64,000 nt of DNA from an uncultured Allomuricauda sp. (GTDB lineage Bacteria > Bacteroidota > Bacteroidia > Flavobacteriales > Flavobacteriaceae). The position numbers and the translations under genes were made by a program. The notes under the pieces are model-generated. The model worked only from the letters and a program-made list of their open reading frames with translations, had not been told where the DNA came from and searched no databases. Below, piece after piece: positions 52,974 to 61,729 of this stretch. Where the stretch lies: NCBI RefSeq assembly GCF_947501165.1, contig NZ_CANMUU010000001.1:744001-808000 (forward strand). Reading direction: 5' to 3'. Position 1 is the first letter of the stretch. Each line of letters begins with the position of its first letter.

Positions 52974-53133
52974 ATCTGTTTTTAAGTTTGGCAAAGTTAG
53001 TTTTATTTACAATAAACCTATTTAGGATTTAACTTTTGGAAAATAAAACTTGGAAATACGTTTTTCTATATACCGGATTAAAAAAATCATTCGAAAAAAG
53101 TGCTAATTTGGGCGCGAGAACTTTAATTAATAG

Positions 53134-54525
53134 TTATTGTTCAACATTCGAAATTACGGCCCGAAACTTTCCGTTTTTATTTCTTGGTATTTCTTTTAAA
53201 TAATTAAACTTTACCGAAATTTCACCAACTTGACTGCATAGTCTATTTTTCATTTCTTTCTCTTCATTTTTGGAAAATCCTTTTTCCACGACAACATTTA
53301 TAACATACTCATCTATAGAGTTTTGCACCAATTGAGCTACCATTAATTTTGGAATATCAACGAATAGCCCATGAAACCGCACCATTTTTCGACCGTCCTT
53401 TGCCGTAATAAGATCCTCCATTCTGCCTTCAATTTCCTCAATTTTGGGCATCTCTATGCCTGATTTCGTTTTTTGATCTTTTGAGAGTTTTATCCTATCT
53501 CCGATTCGATAGCGGATAAGAGGCTGTTCGTAATTTAAAAAACCTGTAGCAATCACTTCCCCGGTTTCTCCATAGGCTATATCCTTTCCATTTTCATCAA
53601 TCACTTCCATTATTCCTGTATCTGGACTAAACAAAAGCTCTCCATCTTTGTTCTCGGAAATCAATCCACAGGACTCCACTCCACTATACCCATCAAAAAC
53701 CTTACACTTATATACTCTTTCCATGGTATCCCGCATTTCTTGCGTCAGTTTTTCACTTGAAGTCAAAACAGCCTTAAGCCCTGGGGCCTGTAATCCTTTT
53801 TTTTCTATAAAATCTGCCAAAAGATAATTGCTCATGGCATATCCTACCATATAATCCAGATGGTTTTCTCGAATCCCTTTTAGATAATTTCCTACTGTGT
53901 CGGGTGACAAATGATATGCGGAGAAATAGACTTGCTTTTCAGCATAGTTTTTTCTGTAAAATGGAGGTTTTGCATTGGCTTCGGGGAGAATTCTTCTTCC
54001 TCCAATCATTCCTCTTTTCATTTTAAAATCCACTCCCGCCCAATTTCTTACCCTCGCTTCATAGGCAGCGCTCCAGATTTGATGCGCTTCTTTAGTGAAA
54101 TAAACTTTAACCGGTGTTCCCGTGCTCCCGCTACTAGACAAAAATGAACCTTTTTCACGATTTGTAGACAATAAAGTGGTAATACCAAACTTTCTAAGTT
54201 CATCCTTTTCAAGATACGGTAGTTCCTTAAGATTTTCTATTTCAAATGCATTAAAATCTTTAGCTTTAAACCCACATTCGGAGTATAGCGTTTTATAGTA
54301 GGGTACAGTGTTATAGGCATGAGCCAACAACTTTCTTAATTCTTTGGTTTGATATTCCTTCCATTGCTCTTTTGAGAAAGTTTCCCGCTTTTTAAACTCA
54401 CCTACTTGTTTTTTAAAAACTCCTCCCAATCGTCTTTTTTTCCAATGCAGACCATAAGCGGAAATAAATATGTTTTGAATGAATACTGGGCTCTTCTTAT
54501 AAAGGGCTTGGATTTTAGCAACCAT
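53134..54525 (-). CDS. Adenylate-forming enzyme, PaaK/CapK-like
   Basis: A 463-residue member of the ANL superfamily, phenylacetate-CoA ligase/CapK branch. The ATP loop is SSSGSTGTPVKVYF at 130-143, YSGVESCGLISENKDGEL is the A5-like region, and RYRIGDR and MEDLITAKDGR (A7/A8) follow. CapK-type proteins occur in many polysaccharide loci and may transfer an acyl or amino-acyl group to a sugar. No CoA-dependent phenylacetate genes are nearby. Confidence 0.82.
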   Translation of the reverse strand: MVAKIQALYKKSPVFIQNIFISAYGLHWKKRRLGGVFKKQVGEFKKRETFSKEQWKEYQTKELRKLLAHAYNTVPYYKTLYSECGFKAKDFNAFEIENLKELPYLEKDELRKFGITTLLSTNREKGSFLSSSGSTGTPVKVYFTKEAHQIWSAAYEARVRNWAGVDFKMKRGMIGGRRILPEANAKPPFYRKNYAEKQVYFSAYHLSPDTVGNYLKGIRENHLDYMVGYAMSNYLLADFIEKKGLQAPGLKAVLTSSEKLTQEMRDTMERVYKCKVFDGYSGVESCGLISENKDGELLFSPDTGIMEVIDENGKDIAYGETGEVIATGFLNYEQPLIRYRIGDRIKLSKDQKTKSGIEMPKIEEIEGRMEDLITAKDGRKMVRFHGLFVDIPKLMVAQLVQNSIDEYVINVVVEKGFSKNEEKEMKNRLCSQVGEISVKFNYLKEIPRNKNGKFRAVISNVEQ

Positions 54526-54580
54526 GATAGATAAAAAAGGTTCTCTGAAAAGATGAATAATAGGTTAATCGGAAAAATGC

Positions 54581-55663
54581 CTAACTAATCATTAATTCCT
54601 CTAAAATCAATGCTCGGGTATTCCCATCTCCATAGAGGTTTGTGTCAAAATTGAATATCTTTTTGGAAGCATGCTGATATGTTTTAAGAATTTTAGATTC
54701 ATCCGACCCTACTAAAAAATTCACATTGCTTTTGACCAACTCAGTCCATTCGGTTTCCTCCCGTATGGTAAGGCAAGGTTTCTTAAAAAAATATGCTTCT
54801 TTTTGAACACCACCGCTATCGGTAATTACCATAGAACAATTGGAAAGTAACCATATCATTTCAAGATATCCCATTGGGGGGATAGTATTGATTTTAGGGT
54901 TTAATTCAATACCATATTTATCAATGTACTGTTTGGTTCTGGGATGTAGTGGCAGAATAATACTTTTTGTTGACGAAATCTTCGATAAGGCCGAGAATAT
55001 CCCTTTTAGTTTTGCTTTTGAATTTGTGTTCTCTGCTCTATGCAAAGTAACCAAAACAAAATCGGACTCCTCCTTAACTTCAGAAGGCTTTGAAGCGTAC
55101 TTGCGATAAAAATTAGCAGCGTCCAGCATTATATCTCCTGTTCTTACAATCTTAACTCCCATGTTTTCAAAACCTTCCTTTACAAGATTTTTAATCGCTG
55201 TATCTGTAGGACAAAAGAGAATGTCACTTATTCTATCAGTCAAGATTCTATTTATCTCTTCTGGCATTTCCATATTGAAAGATCTCAATCCAGCTTCTAC
55301 ATGAGCAACCTTAATATGCATTTTTTTTGCCGCCAGTGCCCCAGCAATGGTGGAATTTGTGTCACCATATACCAAAACCCAGTCAGGATTTTCTTTTTTT
55401 AGTACTTTCTCAATGTTTTCAAGCATTTGCCCTGTCATAGCTCCATGAGTCAACGAATTAATTCCCAAATCATAATGAGGTTTAGGTATGGCCATTTGAT
55501 TAAAAAAAATATCACTCATGTTGGAATCAAAGTGCTGCCCAGTATGAACAATAATTTCAGATATTTTGGTCTTGGCTTTGCCATTAATCTCTTGTATTGC
55601 TTTGCTAACCATAGCAGCCTTAACAAACTGTGGTCTAGCCCCTATAATGGTAATTATTTTCAT
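54581..55663 (-). CDS. Non-hydrolysing UDP-sugar 2-epimerase (WecB/WbpI-like)
   Basis: A 360-residue UDP-GlcNAc 2-epimerase family enzyme. The start MKIITIIGARPQFVKAAMV at ATG 55661-55663 is the family start; a longer frame to 55897 overlaps the neighbouring glycosyltransferase gene. Motifs are VYGDTNSTIAGALAAKK, HVEAGLRSFNMEMPEE, RTGDIMLD and ITDSGGVQKEAYF. In this locus it most likely does the WbpI step, turning UDP-GlcNAc3NAcA into the manno form, although a plain ManNAc role is possible. It lies 16 bp after the glycosyltransferase gene. Confidence 0.92.
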   Translation of the reverse strand: MKIITIIGARPQFVKAAMVSKAIQEINGKAKTKISEIIVHTGQHFDSNMSDIFFNQMAIPKPHYDLGINSLTHGAMTGQMLENIEKVLKKENPDWVLVYGDTNSTIAGALAAKKMHIKVAHVEAGLRSFNMEMPEEINRILTDRISDILFCPTDTAIKNLVKEGFENMGVKIVRTGDIMLDAANFYRKYASKPSEVKEESDFVLVTLHRAENTNSKAKLKGIFSALSKISSTKSIILPLHPRTKQYIDKYGIELNPKINTIPPMGYLEMIWLLSNCSMVITDSGGVQKEAYFFKKPCLTIREETEWTELVKSNVNFLVGSDESKILKTYQHASKKIFNFDTNLYGDGNTRALILEELMIS

Positions 55664-55679
55664 ACGAATACTATAATTA

Positions 55680-56789
55680 CTAATTAAGAATTGAAGCGTA
55701 TAGCTCCAATAGTTTTTTTTCTTCCATTCCCCAATTATAGACCTCTTCAACGGCCCTCCTGGCATTTTTGCCCATGTCTTCCGCTTCCTTAGAATTATCC
55801 TTGATTCTTTTGATTGCTTCGGCAACTTCATGAGGGTTTTCAGGGTCAACACTGATACCACAATTAAATTTATCGGTAATCTCTCTCCAATACTCAAAGT
55901 TTGAGATAATCACAGGTAACGAGGCCGACATATACTCAAATAATTTATTTGGTTGGGAATTAATATGGTTTGGATATGCTTGGAACAAAACCAGACCGGC
56001 TAAAGATCTAGCCATAACTTCACTTACTTTTTCTCTACTGGAAAACCCGTGATGCTTTACTTTGGACCACCCTTCCAGCTCCATTGCTTCTTCTTTTAAT
56101 TCAGGGCTAGGAAATTCACCACATATATTCAGCATGGTATCACCATATTCCAACGCTTTTACCATTTCGAGAATACCTCGAACTTTTAGAATACCCCCAA
56201 CATAGCAAACTTCATTCGCCTTGTCAACTTGTGTATTCTTCTGACTCAGTTCATTCAGTATTGGAAAATTGTTGACCACCACAGTGTTGGTGTTTATTTG
56301 TTTAAACCTTTTGCCAATATGTGGAGTGGCAGTTATAAGGGCCGTAAATCTTTTGGCTCCAAAGTTTTCAAATTTCTCCAATAAAAACTCCATGGTTTTT
56401 CTCTTAATCCTATTTCTGTTTTTTTGAACAAAAAGTTGGCGAGGTAGGTCCTCATGGATATCGTATATAACCTTTTTCCTTCTTAATCTCAAAACCAATC
56501 CGACAATAATAAGTTCCGGGTCATGAAAATGATAGAGGTCTGCATCTAATTGTAACACTTTCCGAAGAATTTTGAATGGTGTTATGAAAACCCGAACCAG
56601 CTTGTTTTTGGGCTTTTTTACCCCATGAATAGTAACCTTACCAGCACTTTCGTCTGTTCCGCCATCGGCAACAACCAAATTAACGTTATAATCTTGAGTT
56701 ACTAATGAAGTACATTCTTTTCGAAAAATTCTAATATCATATCTAGAATGCGGTGATGTAAAATGACATATTTTCAAATTTTCATTCAT
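55680..56789 (-). CDS. Glycosyltransferase family 4
   Basis: A 369-residue GT-B transferase. The N-terminus has HFTSPHSRYDIRIFRKECTS, then DLYHFHDPELIIVG (about 83-96), VCYVGGILKVRGILEMVKAL, and the donor-site region VLFQAYPNHINSQPNKLFEYM followed by PVIIS. It should add a sugar to the repeat unit on the cytosolic face. It overlaps the polymerase-like gene upstream by 8 bp. Donor and linkage are unknown. Confidence 0.88.
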   Translation of the reverse strand: MNENLKICHFTSPHSRYDIRIFRKECTSLVTQDYNVNLVVADGGTDESAGKVTIHGVKKPKNKLVRVFITPFKILRKVLQLDADLYHFHDPELIIVGLVLRLRRKKVIYDIHEDLPRQLFVQKNRNRIKRKTMEFLLEKFENFGAKRFTALITATPHIGKRFKQINTNTVVVNNFPILNELSQKNTQVDKANEVCYVGGILKVRGILEMVKALEYGDTMLNICGEFPSPELKEEAMELEGWSKVKHHGFSSREKVSEVMARSLAGLVLFQAYPNHINSQPNKLFEYMSASLPVIISNFEYWREITDKFNCGISVDPENPHEVAEAIKRIKDNSKEAEDMGKNARRAVEEVYNWGMEEKKLLELYASILN

Positions 56790-57957
56790 TATTTAAATAA
56801 GGTTTTGGATTTTGAGGACAAAAGTAAAAAAGTGAACAGTAAAAAATGACAAATAGAACACCTCGTTGAACACTTAGTATATTTTCAAAAAGACTTACTA
56901 TTAGTATGACATACACCAAACTTCTAAATAGTCTTTTGTTCTTCGAGGCGAAAAACAAGATATAATAAAACACTGGTAGCCAAAGTGCGAAAATACCATA
57001 ATTTAAAATCTCATCGAAAAGCTGATTATGTGTGCTAACAGCATACGATTGCACACAGTTTTTTAAATAGTCATATATGGTGCCTTCGTCGGTGCCAAAA
57101 AAAGGATTTTCGCAAAACAGTTCAAGAGAACATTTCCAGGAATCTAATCTATTGTTTAAGCTAAAAGCTAACGTGCTAAAGCTAACGCTTTTAATCAAAG
57201 CAGCGGACAAAATCAAGCATAATACTAGGAAAACGCCAATGATACTTTTTCGATATTTCCTTTTTTTTAGAAGATACTTAAAACTTGTGCCCAATACAAA
57301 AATCAATCCTAAAGCCAAGGTTAATTTACTCGCCATAAAAAACATATGACTTAAAATTATTATGATTATTGCTGAGATAATCTTCCTGTTCATTCTAACA
57401 TTTACTGGTTCCGCATAGAGCAAAATCAATATGGAAAAAAGCATATATAGCCCTTGATATGTATGGTGATAGGCGCCGGGCACATTTGTAAAGTTGTATT
57501 TAAGAAAGTGGTCTAGGGCAAAATCTACATTGGCAACATAATTGTAAAAATACAGAAGGTAGATGTCCGCATACAAAATGTAAAATAAAGTTCCCAAGAC
57601 GGTAGAAAACAGAATTTGTTCTCTAATATTCCTGAACTTACTTTTTGTTATGGAAACAACAAAGGGTAGAATAAAAAAGGGTAGCCTTACTTCTTTGAAA
57701 GATACCTCAAATTTACCTTCCGAGAAAAAAGACAATAACGCATCCAACAAAAAAACACTTGCCAACAAGAAAATGAAAAACCTACTATGAACACTTCTTA
57801 AATTGTCTAATAATTCCTGTTTTGTAGATTTAACAAGTAAGTTTAAGCATAATAAAGCTAGACTTATAGAGCCACAAAGTAATGGTAGTGGCAGAACCAG
57901 GACAATGGGAAAGATTAGGACAAAAAAATTCTTTTGGATATTTTTGTCAATGATCAT
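56782..57957 (-). CDS. O-antigen ligase/polymerase-like membrane protein (first of two)
   Basis: A 391-residue protein with about 11 hydrophobic helices. The large periplasmic loop near residues 275-310 contains NPFFGTDEGTIYDYLKNC and AVSTHNQLFDEI, the N-x-F-G and H-N-x-x-x-E pattern of the Wzy_C/O-antigen ligase superfamily. It should polymerise or ligate the repeat unit in the periplasm. It heads the minus-strand operon half and lies divergent to a second protein of the same class. Confidence 0.85.
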   Translation of the reverse strand: MIIDKNIQKNFFVLIFPIVLVLPLPLLCGSISLALLCLNLLVKSTKQELLDNLRSVHSRFFIFLLASVFLLDALLSFFSEGKFEVSFKEVRLPFFILPFVVSITKSKFRNIREQILFSTVLGTLFYILYADIYLLYFYNYVANVDFALDHFLKYNFTNVPGAYHHTYQGLYMLFSILILLYAEPVNVRMNRKIISAIIIIILSHMFFMASKLTLALGLIFVLGTSFKYLLKKRKYRKSIIGVFLVLCLILSAALIKSVSFSTLAFSLNNRLDSWKCSLELFCENPFFGTDEGTIYDYLKNCVQSYAVSTHNQLFDEILNYGIFALWLPVFYYILFFASKNKRLFRSLVYVILIVSLFENILSVQRGVLFVIFYCSLFYFCPQNPKPYLNNE

Positions 57958-58052
57958 TCAACACTCATTTTAATTACTTTATACGTTAGTCTATCAAACT
58001 CAAGCCACAGCTTAACCATTCCACTTTTCAAAATATTCTTTTTGGGCTACTC

Positions 58053-59195
58053 TTGGCCGCAGGGACGATTAAACCTTTTATTAATGTCTATATCACTAAT
58101 TTAAATGTTACTTTGTTCGTTTTTTTAATGGTTCTATGTGATATGCTTATCAAAGGTAATGGTAGAACCATTCTCAAAAAAGAGTCCCTCATTTACCTTT
58201 TATTCTTTGTTGCCTTCCATATTTTGATGTTTATAACATTGTTTTACTCCAAATCATTTGAATTGGGGCTAAATAAGTCTTTTCTTTTTTTAATTAATTA
58301 CGTTTTTCTTTTGTATCCATTGTTCATGACAAAAGTAAAGCCCAAGGTTATTTTCAAAACTTTTTTTTGGTTAATTATACCCTTATCCTTTTGGTTCATT
58401 TACAGGAGATCGCTACTATGGCTCCCTGAAAGTGATGCATTGACAAATCCATTTTATGAACTTAGAATTTTTTATTTAAATCTAGGCGCATTGGTTGGAG
58501 TGCTTCTATTATGGTTTTTTCATTTAAAGAAATGGTTATTATTTACGCTATGTTTAATAGCCCTGCTTGGTTTAACAGCACGTGGACCACTGTTGTTTGC
58601 TTTACTGTTGATAGTTCTATCAACCGGCAGGAAGCTATTTTCAAACTTGAAAAATTTCAAATTAAATAAAAAAAAGATTGCTTTTGTTGGTAGTTCTGGT
58701 TTGGTCTTAATCTCAATATTGTTTTATTATTCTAGCTCAATATACCTTGTAATATATGAAACCTTAGTGTTTAGATTAGGTGGTTTGTTTACGTCATTTG
58801 ATGGCTCAATTATGGGCAGGTTTGATAGATTAGGATTTGCTATTGAAAATATTTTTGATTCTTTTTTTTCCTTTTTATTTGGACATGGTATTGGCAGCTT
58901 TGGTTTGATGTATAACGATAAAGAAATTATTGACTATCCACATAATCTATTTGTAGAATCCTGGTTCGAGCTAGGAATTATTGGTTTAATATTAAGCTTG
59001 ATTATCTTTATTAGTCCTTTTTTTATTAAAGGAAAACATATATTCAAAATTATGGCACTGTTCTTCCTATTACAGGGGATGAAATCCTATTCTTTGGTTT
59101 CCATATGGCCGTTATTTGGTTTTTTTGGAATACTGCTTTTGAACACTCAATCTTCAGTTCAATCGAATAATTATAGTAGGGAGCTTAGCAAATAA
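58053..59195 (+). CDS. O-antigen ligase/polymerase-like membrane protein (second, opposite strand)
   Basis: A 380-residue protein with about 11 helices and the loop HGIGSFGLMYNDKEIIDYPHNLFVESWFELG (given in parts: GIGSFGLMYN, then YPHNLFVESWFELG), again the Wzy_C/ligase signature. It is the only plus-strand gene of the locus and is visibly richer in A+T and T-runs than its neighbours. The start is given as TTG 58053-58055. The frame is open from 57990, and LFGLLLAAGTIKPF would be the first helix, so a further upstream non-ATG start or an altered 5' end is possible. Confidence 0.75.
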   Translation: MAAGTIKPFINVYITNLNVTLFVFLMVLCDMLIKGNGRTILKKESLIYLLFFVAFHILMFITLFYSKSFELGLNKSFLFLINYVFLLYPLFMTKVKPKVIFKTFFWLIIPLSFWFIYRRSLLWLPESDALTNPFYELRIFYLNLGALVGVLLLWFFHLKKWLLFTLCLIALLGLTARGPLLFALLLIVLSTGRKLFSNLKNFKLNKKKIAFVGSSGLVLISILFYYSSSIYLVIYETLVFRLGGLFTSFDGSIMGRFDRLGFAIENIFDSFFSFLFGHGIGSFGLMYNDKEIIDYPHNLFVESWFELGIIGLILSLIIFISPFFIKGKHIFKIMALFFLLQGMKSYSLVSIWPLFGFFGILLLNTQSSVQSNNYSRELSK

Positions 59196-59228
59196 TCCAA
59201 CAAAATAAATCCTTATACTTTTTAACCC

Positions 59229-60338
59229 TTAAGAGAAGAACTTATCTCTAATCTTAAACCCTAGTCTAAAAAGCCCTTCCACATTGGGATAATCCTTGTG
59301 CGTTTTGTTAGGCATTGCTATGATATCTCGAAACTCCTCCAGAGAAATCCCCAATTTTTTGGCCACATATTCCATATCCTCAATATGCGCGTCGTTGGGA
59401 TAAATGTCCTCTGCTATTTCCTTTAAAGCTTCTTCTCGTGTTAGTTGTCCGGAAACGATGAGACTGGACAAATGTGCTCTGCGTTTGTCATATCCAAATT
59501 TATGAGGTAAATAGTATGCCTGAAAAAACTTGGTGAACCTAGATTCATGGTGTTTGCCCCCATAATACTGCCAGTCTAACTTTTCCTTCATTATGTCCAT
59601 AGCTTCTTCTTTTCTATATGACATAAAGTTTAATGGTTTTACAATTACCATTTTTCTAATGAGAGGGAAATAAATATACCTCCTAAAGAAAGACACTTTT
59701 GGGTATTTTTTGAGCTTCCTAGTACCAAATCTTTTGTGGATGCTTTTGAGGTTTTTTGAGTCTAACGCATTATACCCCCATGATTTAGGCAATATACTTT
59801 CTGTTGCGAAATTACCCCCACTAAAAACATATTTAATGTTGTTTTTGACCGCATAGCTATATAGCGCTGCAAAAATGGCATGGTCCTGAGGCACATCCTG
59901 ATTGGCCACGTTAGCCTTAAAGTAAGCAAGCTGTAAATCCTTCATTTCCTGCCAGTCAACTACATGTGTATACAAATCAAGATTAAGCTTCTTAACTATA
60001 TTCTCCACATTCTTAACTGCCATCTCAGAGTTCCATCCACAATCTATATGAACTACCAAGGGGCGCAATCCCAGTTCAACAACTTTATAGGCCAAATACG
60101 AGCTGTCCACTCCACCACTCAGCCCTATGATACAATCGTATTCTTTTCCCTTTTGTGAATTCTTTATTTCTTCTGAAATGGTATTCAATCGCTTTTCTCC
60201 CTCCTTATTGGGCAACCATATGGTTTTCGCGCGCATCAAAGCATCTGTGCAGTGATTGCAAATACCATGCTCATCGAATACAATTTCTGGATCACTGGTA
60301 TCCATTATACAACGCTTACAGATTTGATATTTCCGCAT
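59229..60338 (-). CDS. N-acetyl sugar amidotransferase (WbpG/PseA-like)
   Basis: A 369-residue PP-loop ATPase. The loop SGGVDS is at 74-79 (LSGGVDSSYLAYK). An N-terminal zinc site is Cys7, Cys10, Cys27, Cys30, and HKFGYDKRRAHLSSLI is conserved. With HisH- and HisF-like partners it converts an N-acetyl group on a sugar to acetamidino, as WbpG does in Pseudomonas O5 and PseA/LegA in flagellin sugars. The two partner genes are directly upstream (11 bp). Confidence 0.92.
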   Translation of the reverse strand: MRKYQICKRCIMDTSDPEIVFDEHGICNHCTDALMRAKTIWLPNKEGEKRLNTISEEIKNSQKGKEYDCIIGLSGGVDSSYLAYKVVELGLRPLVVHIDCGWNSEMAVKNVENIVKKLNLDLYTHVVDWQEMKDLQLAYFKANVANQDVPQDHAIFAALYSYAVKNNIKYVFSGGNFATESILPKSWGYNALDSKNLKSIHKRFGTRKLKKYPKVSFFRRYIYFPLIRKMVIVKPLNFMSYRKEEAMDIMKEKLDWQYYGGKHHESRFTKFFQAYYLPHKFGYDKRRAHLSSLIVSGQLTREEALKEIAEDIYPNDAHIEDMEYVAKKLGISLEEFRDIIAMPNKTHKDYPNVEGLFRLGFKIRDKFFS

Positions 60339-60349
60339 AATTTGCGTTT

Positions 60350-61114
60350 CTATTTACTAATAATTCTCTTGATATCATTTGGGTCTGGATATGAAATCAA
60401 GACCCCTCTTTTTTTTCCTTGAAAAACAAACATACTACCTGCAGCTGCTGCAGATGCTCCTCCAATATTGAACGCCTCTTTAAAGTCTTTTAATTCTCCT
60501 GCACCTCCACATACAATAACAGGAATGTTTACTGCTTCCGTAATCTTATTAATGGTATTTATATCATAACCCATCATTGTCCCATCCCTTTCTATTGAAT
60601 TCACGAACAATTCACCCACTCCAAGATTTTCCATTTCTTTAGCATAGGTTACGGGATCTTTCTTTGTGTTTGTCCTGCCATTATTGACATAGACCATTTG
60701 TTTGCCAAACAGATTGTTTCTGTAGTCCAAAGAAACAACTATGGTCGAACTACCAAAAATTTCGGCCGCTTTCCGAATAAAGTCCGGATTATAATAAGCG
60801 GCTGAATTAATGGCCACTTTCTCAGCTCCAGACGCTAATAGTTTTCTAATTTGCTCAATACTATTTATCCCTCCGCCATAACAGAAAGGCATGAAACATT
60901 CTGTAGCAATGTCACGAATTGTGCTATAGGGTGGTTCTTTTTTTTCCTTGGTGGCATCTATGTCTAAAAAAACCAATTCGTCTACTTCCTTCTCATTAAA
61001 AATTTTAACGGCATTAATGGGGTCACCTATATAAGTAGATTTTTTGAACTTAACGGTTTTAACCAGTCCGTCGTCCCTCAACAACAAACAAGGAATAATT
61101 CTTTTTAACGCCAT
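60350..61114 (-). CDS. HisF-like ammonia-channel partner of the sugar amidotransferase
   Basis: A 254-residue (beta-alpha)8 barrel of the HisF type. IIPCLLLRDDGLVKT aligns with the HisF start, but position 11, the essential Asp of histidine-pathway HisF, is Leu here. The second catalytic Asp (VVSLDYRN, about 130) and NSIERDGTMMGYD are kept, as are VCGGAGELKDF and GGASAAAAGS. It should form a glutaminase-channel complex with the HisH-like protein and hand ammonia to the WbpG-like enzyme, not act in histidine synthesis. It abuts hisH. Confidence 0.9.
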   Translation of the reverse strand: MALKRIIPCLLLRDDGLVKTVKFKKSTYIGDPINAVKIFNEKEVDELVFLDIDATKEKKEPPYSTIRDIATECFMPFCYGGGINSIEQIRKLLASGAEKVAINSAAYYNPDFIRKAAEIFGSSTIVVSLDYRNNLFGKQMVYVNNGRTNTKKDPVTYAKEMENLGVGELFVNSIERDGTMMGYDINTINKITEAVNIPVIVCGGAGELKDFKEAFNIGGASAAAAGSMFVFQGKKRGVLISYPDPNDIKRIISK

Positions 61115-61723
61115 TCAATAGTGTTGAACGAAATTCTCTAATAATTTCATGCCAAATTTATGGCTTTTTTCAGGATGGAATTGGGTTCCAACAATGTTAT
61201 CTTTCTCCACCGCTGCATCAAACGTTATGTCATATTTAGCCTGTGCAATACTACTGTCATCATTTGTGCTAACATAATATGAATGAACAAAGTAAAACTT
61301 GGGGTTTTCGTAAATATCCCTAAACAATCTACTTTCCTTGGGGATGGCCACATAATTCCATCCCATATGTGGAATTTTGTAAACTTTGTCTTCTGGCCTG
61401 AACCTTACAACATCTGCATCAATCCATCCCAGTCCTTTTTCCTCCCCTTCCTCGCTTGCGTTACACAATAATTGCATTCCCAGACAAATTCCCAATACTG
61501 GTATCTTTTGTTTCAGTGCTTTATCATTTAAAACCTGCCAGAGGTTATTAGATTTCAAGCTTTTTATCCCGGAGTCAAATGCGCCGACACCGGGAAGTAT
61601 CAACTTTTCTGCAACCTGGATTTCTTCCGAACTAGAAGTTATTTTGGAAGGACAACCTATCTTCTTCAACATGTTTTGAATTGAACCAAGGTTCCCTACT
61701 TTATAGTCAACGATTGTTACCAT
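61115..61723 (-). CDS. HisH-like glutamine amidotransferase subunit
   Basis: A 202-residue class I glutaminase. The triad is visible: Cys80 in GICLGMQLL, and His and Glu in TQFHPEKSHKFG (about 183-185). The oxyanion PGVGAFD is at 44-50. It should release ammonia from glutamine for the HisF-like partner, to which its gene is directly joined. The dedicated placement with a WbpG homologue sets it apart from the histidine-pathway copy. Confidence 0.92.
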   Translation of the reverse strand: MVTIVDYKVGNLGSIQNMLKKIGCPSKITSSSEEIQVAEKLILPGVGAFDSGIKSLKSNNLWQVLNDKALKQKIPVLGICLGMQLLCNASEEGEEKGLGWIDADVVRFRPEDKVYKIPHMGWNYVAIPKESRLFRDIYENPKFYFVHSYYVSTNDDSSIAQAKYDITFDAAVEKDNIVGTQFHPEKSHKFGMKLLENFVQHY

Positions 61724-61729
61724 ATGCTG

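Noticed and set aside
53134-54525. Phenylacetate-CoA ligase
   Set aside because: The gene sits inside a polysaccharide operon; the CapK-like branch of the family is more likely.
55664-55897. N-terminal extension of the 2-epimerase
   Set aside because: It overlaps the upstream glycosyltransferase coding end, and the family starts at MKIITIIGARPQF.
60350-61723. Histidine biosynthesis genes hisF and hisH
   Set aside because: No other his genes are near, the HisF Asp11 is replaced by Leu, and the WbpG-like amidotransferase is directly linked.
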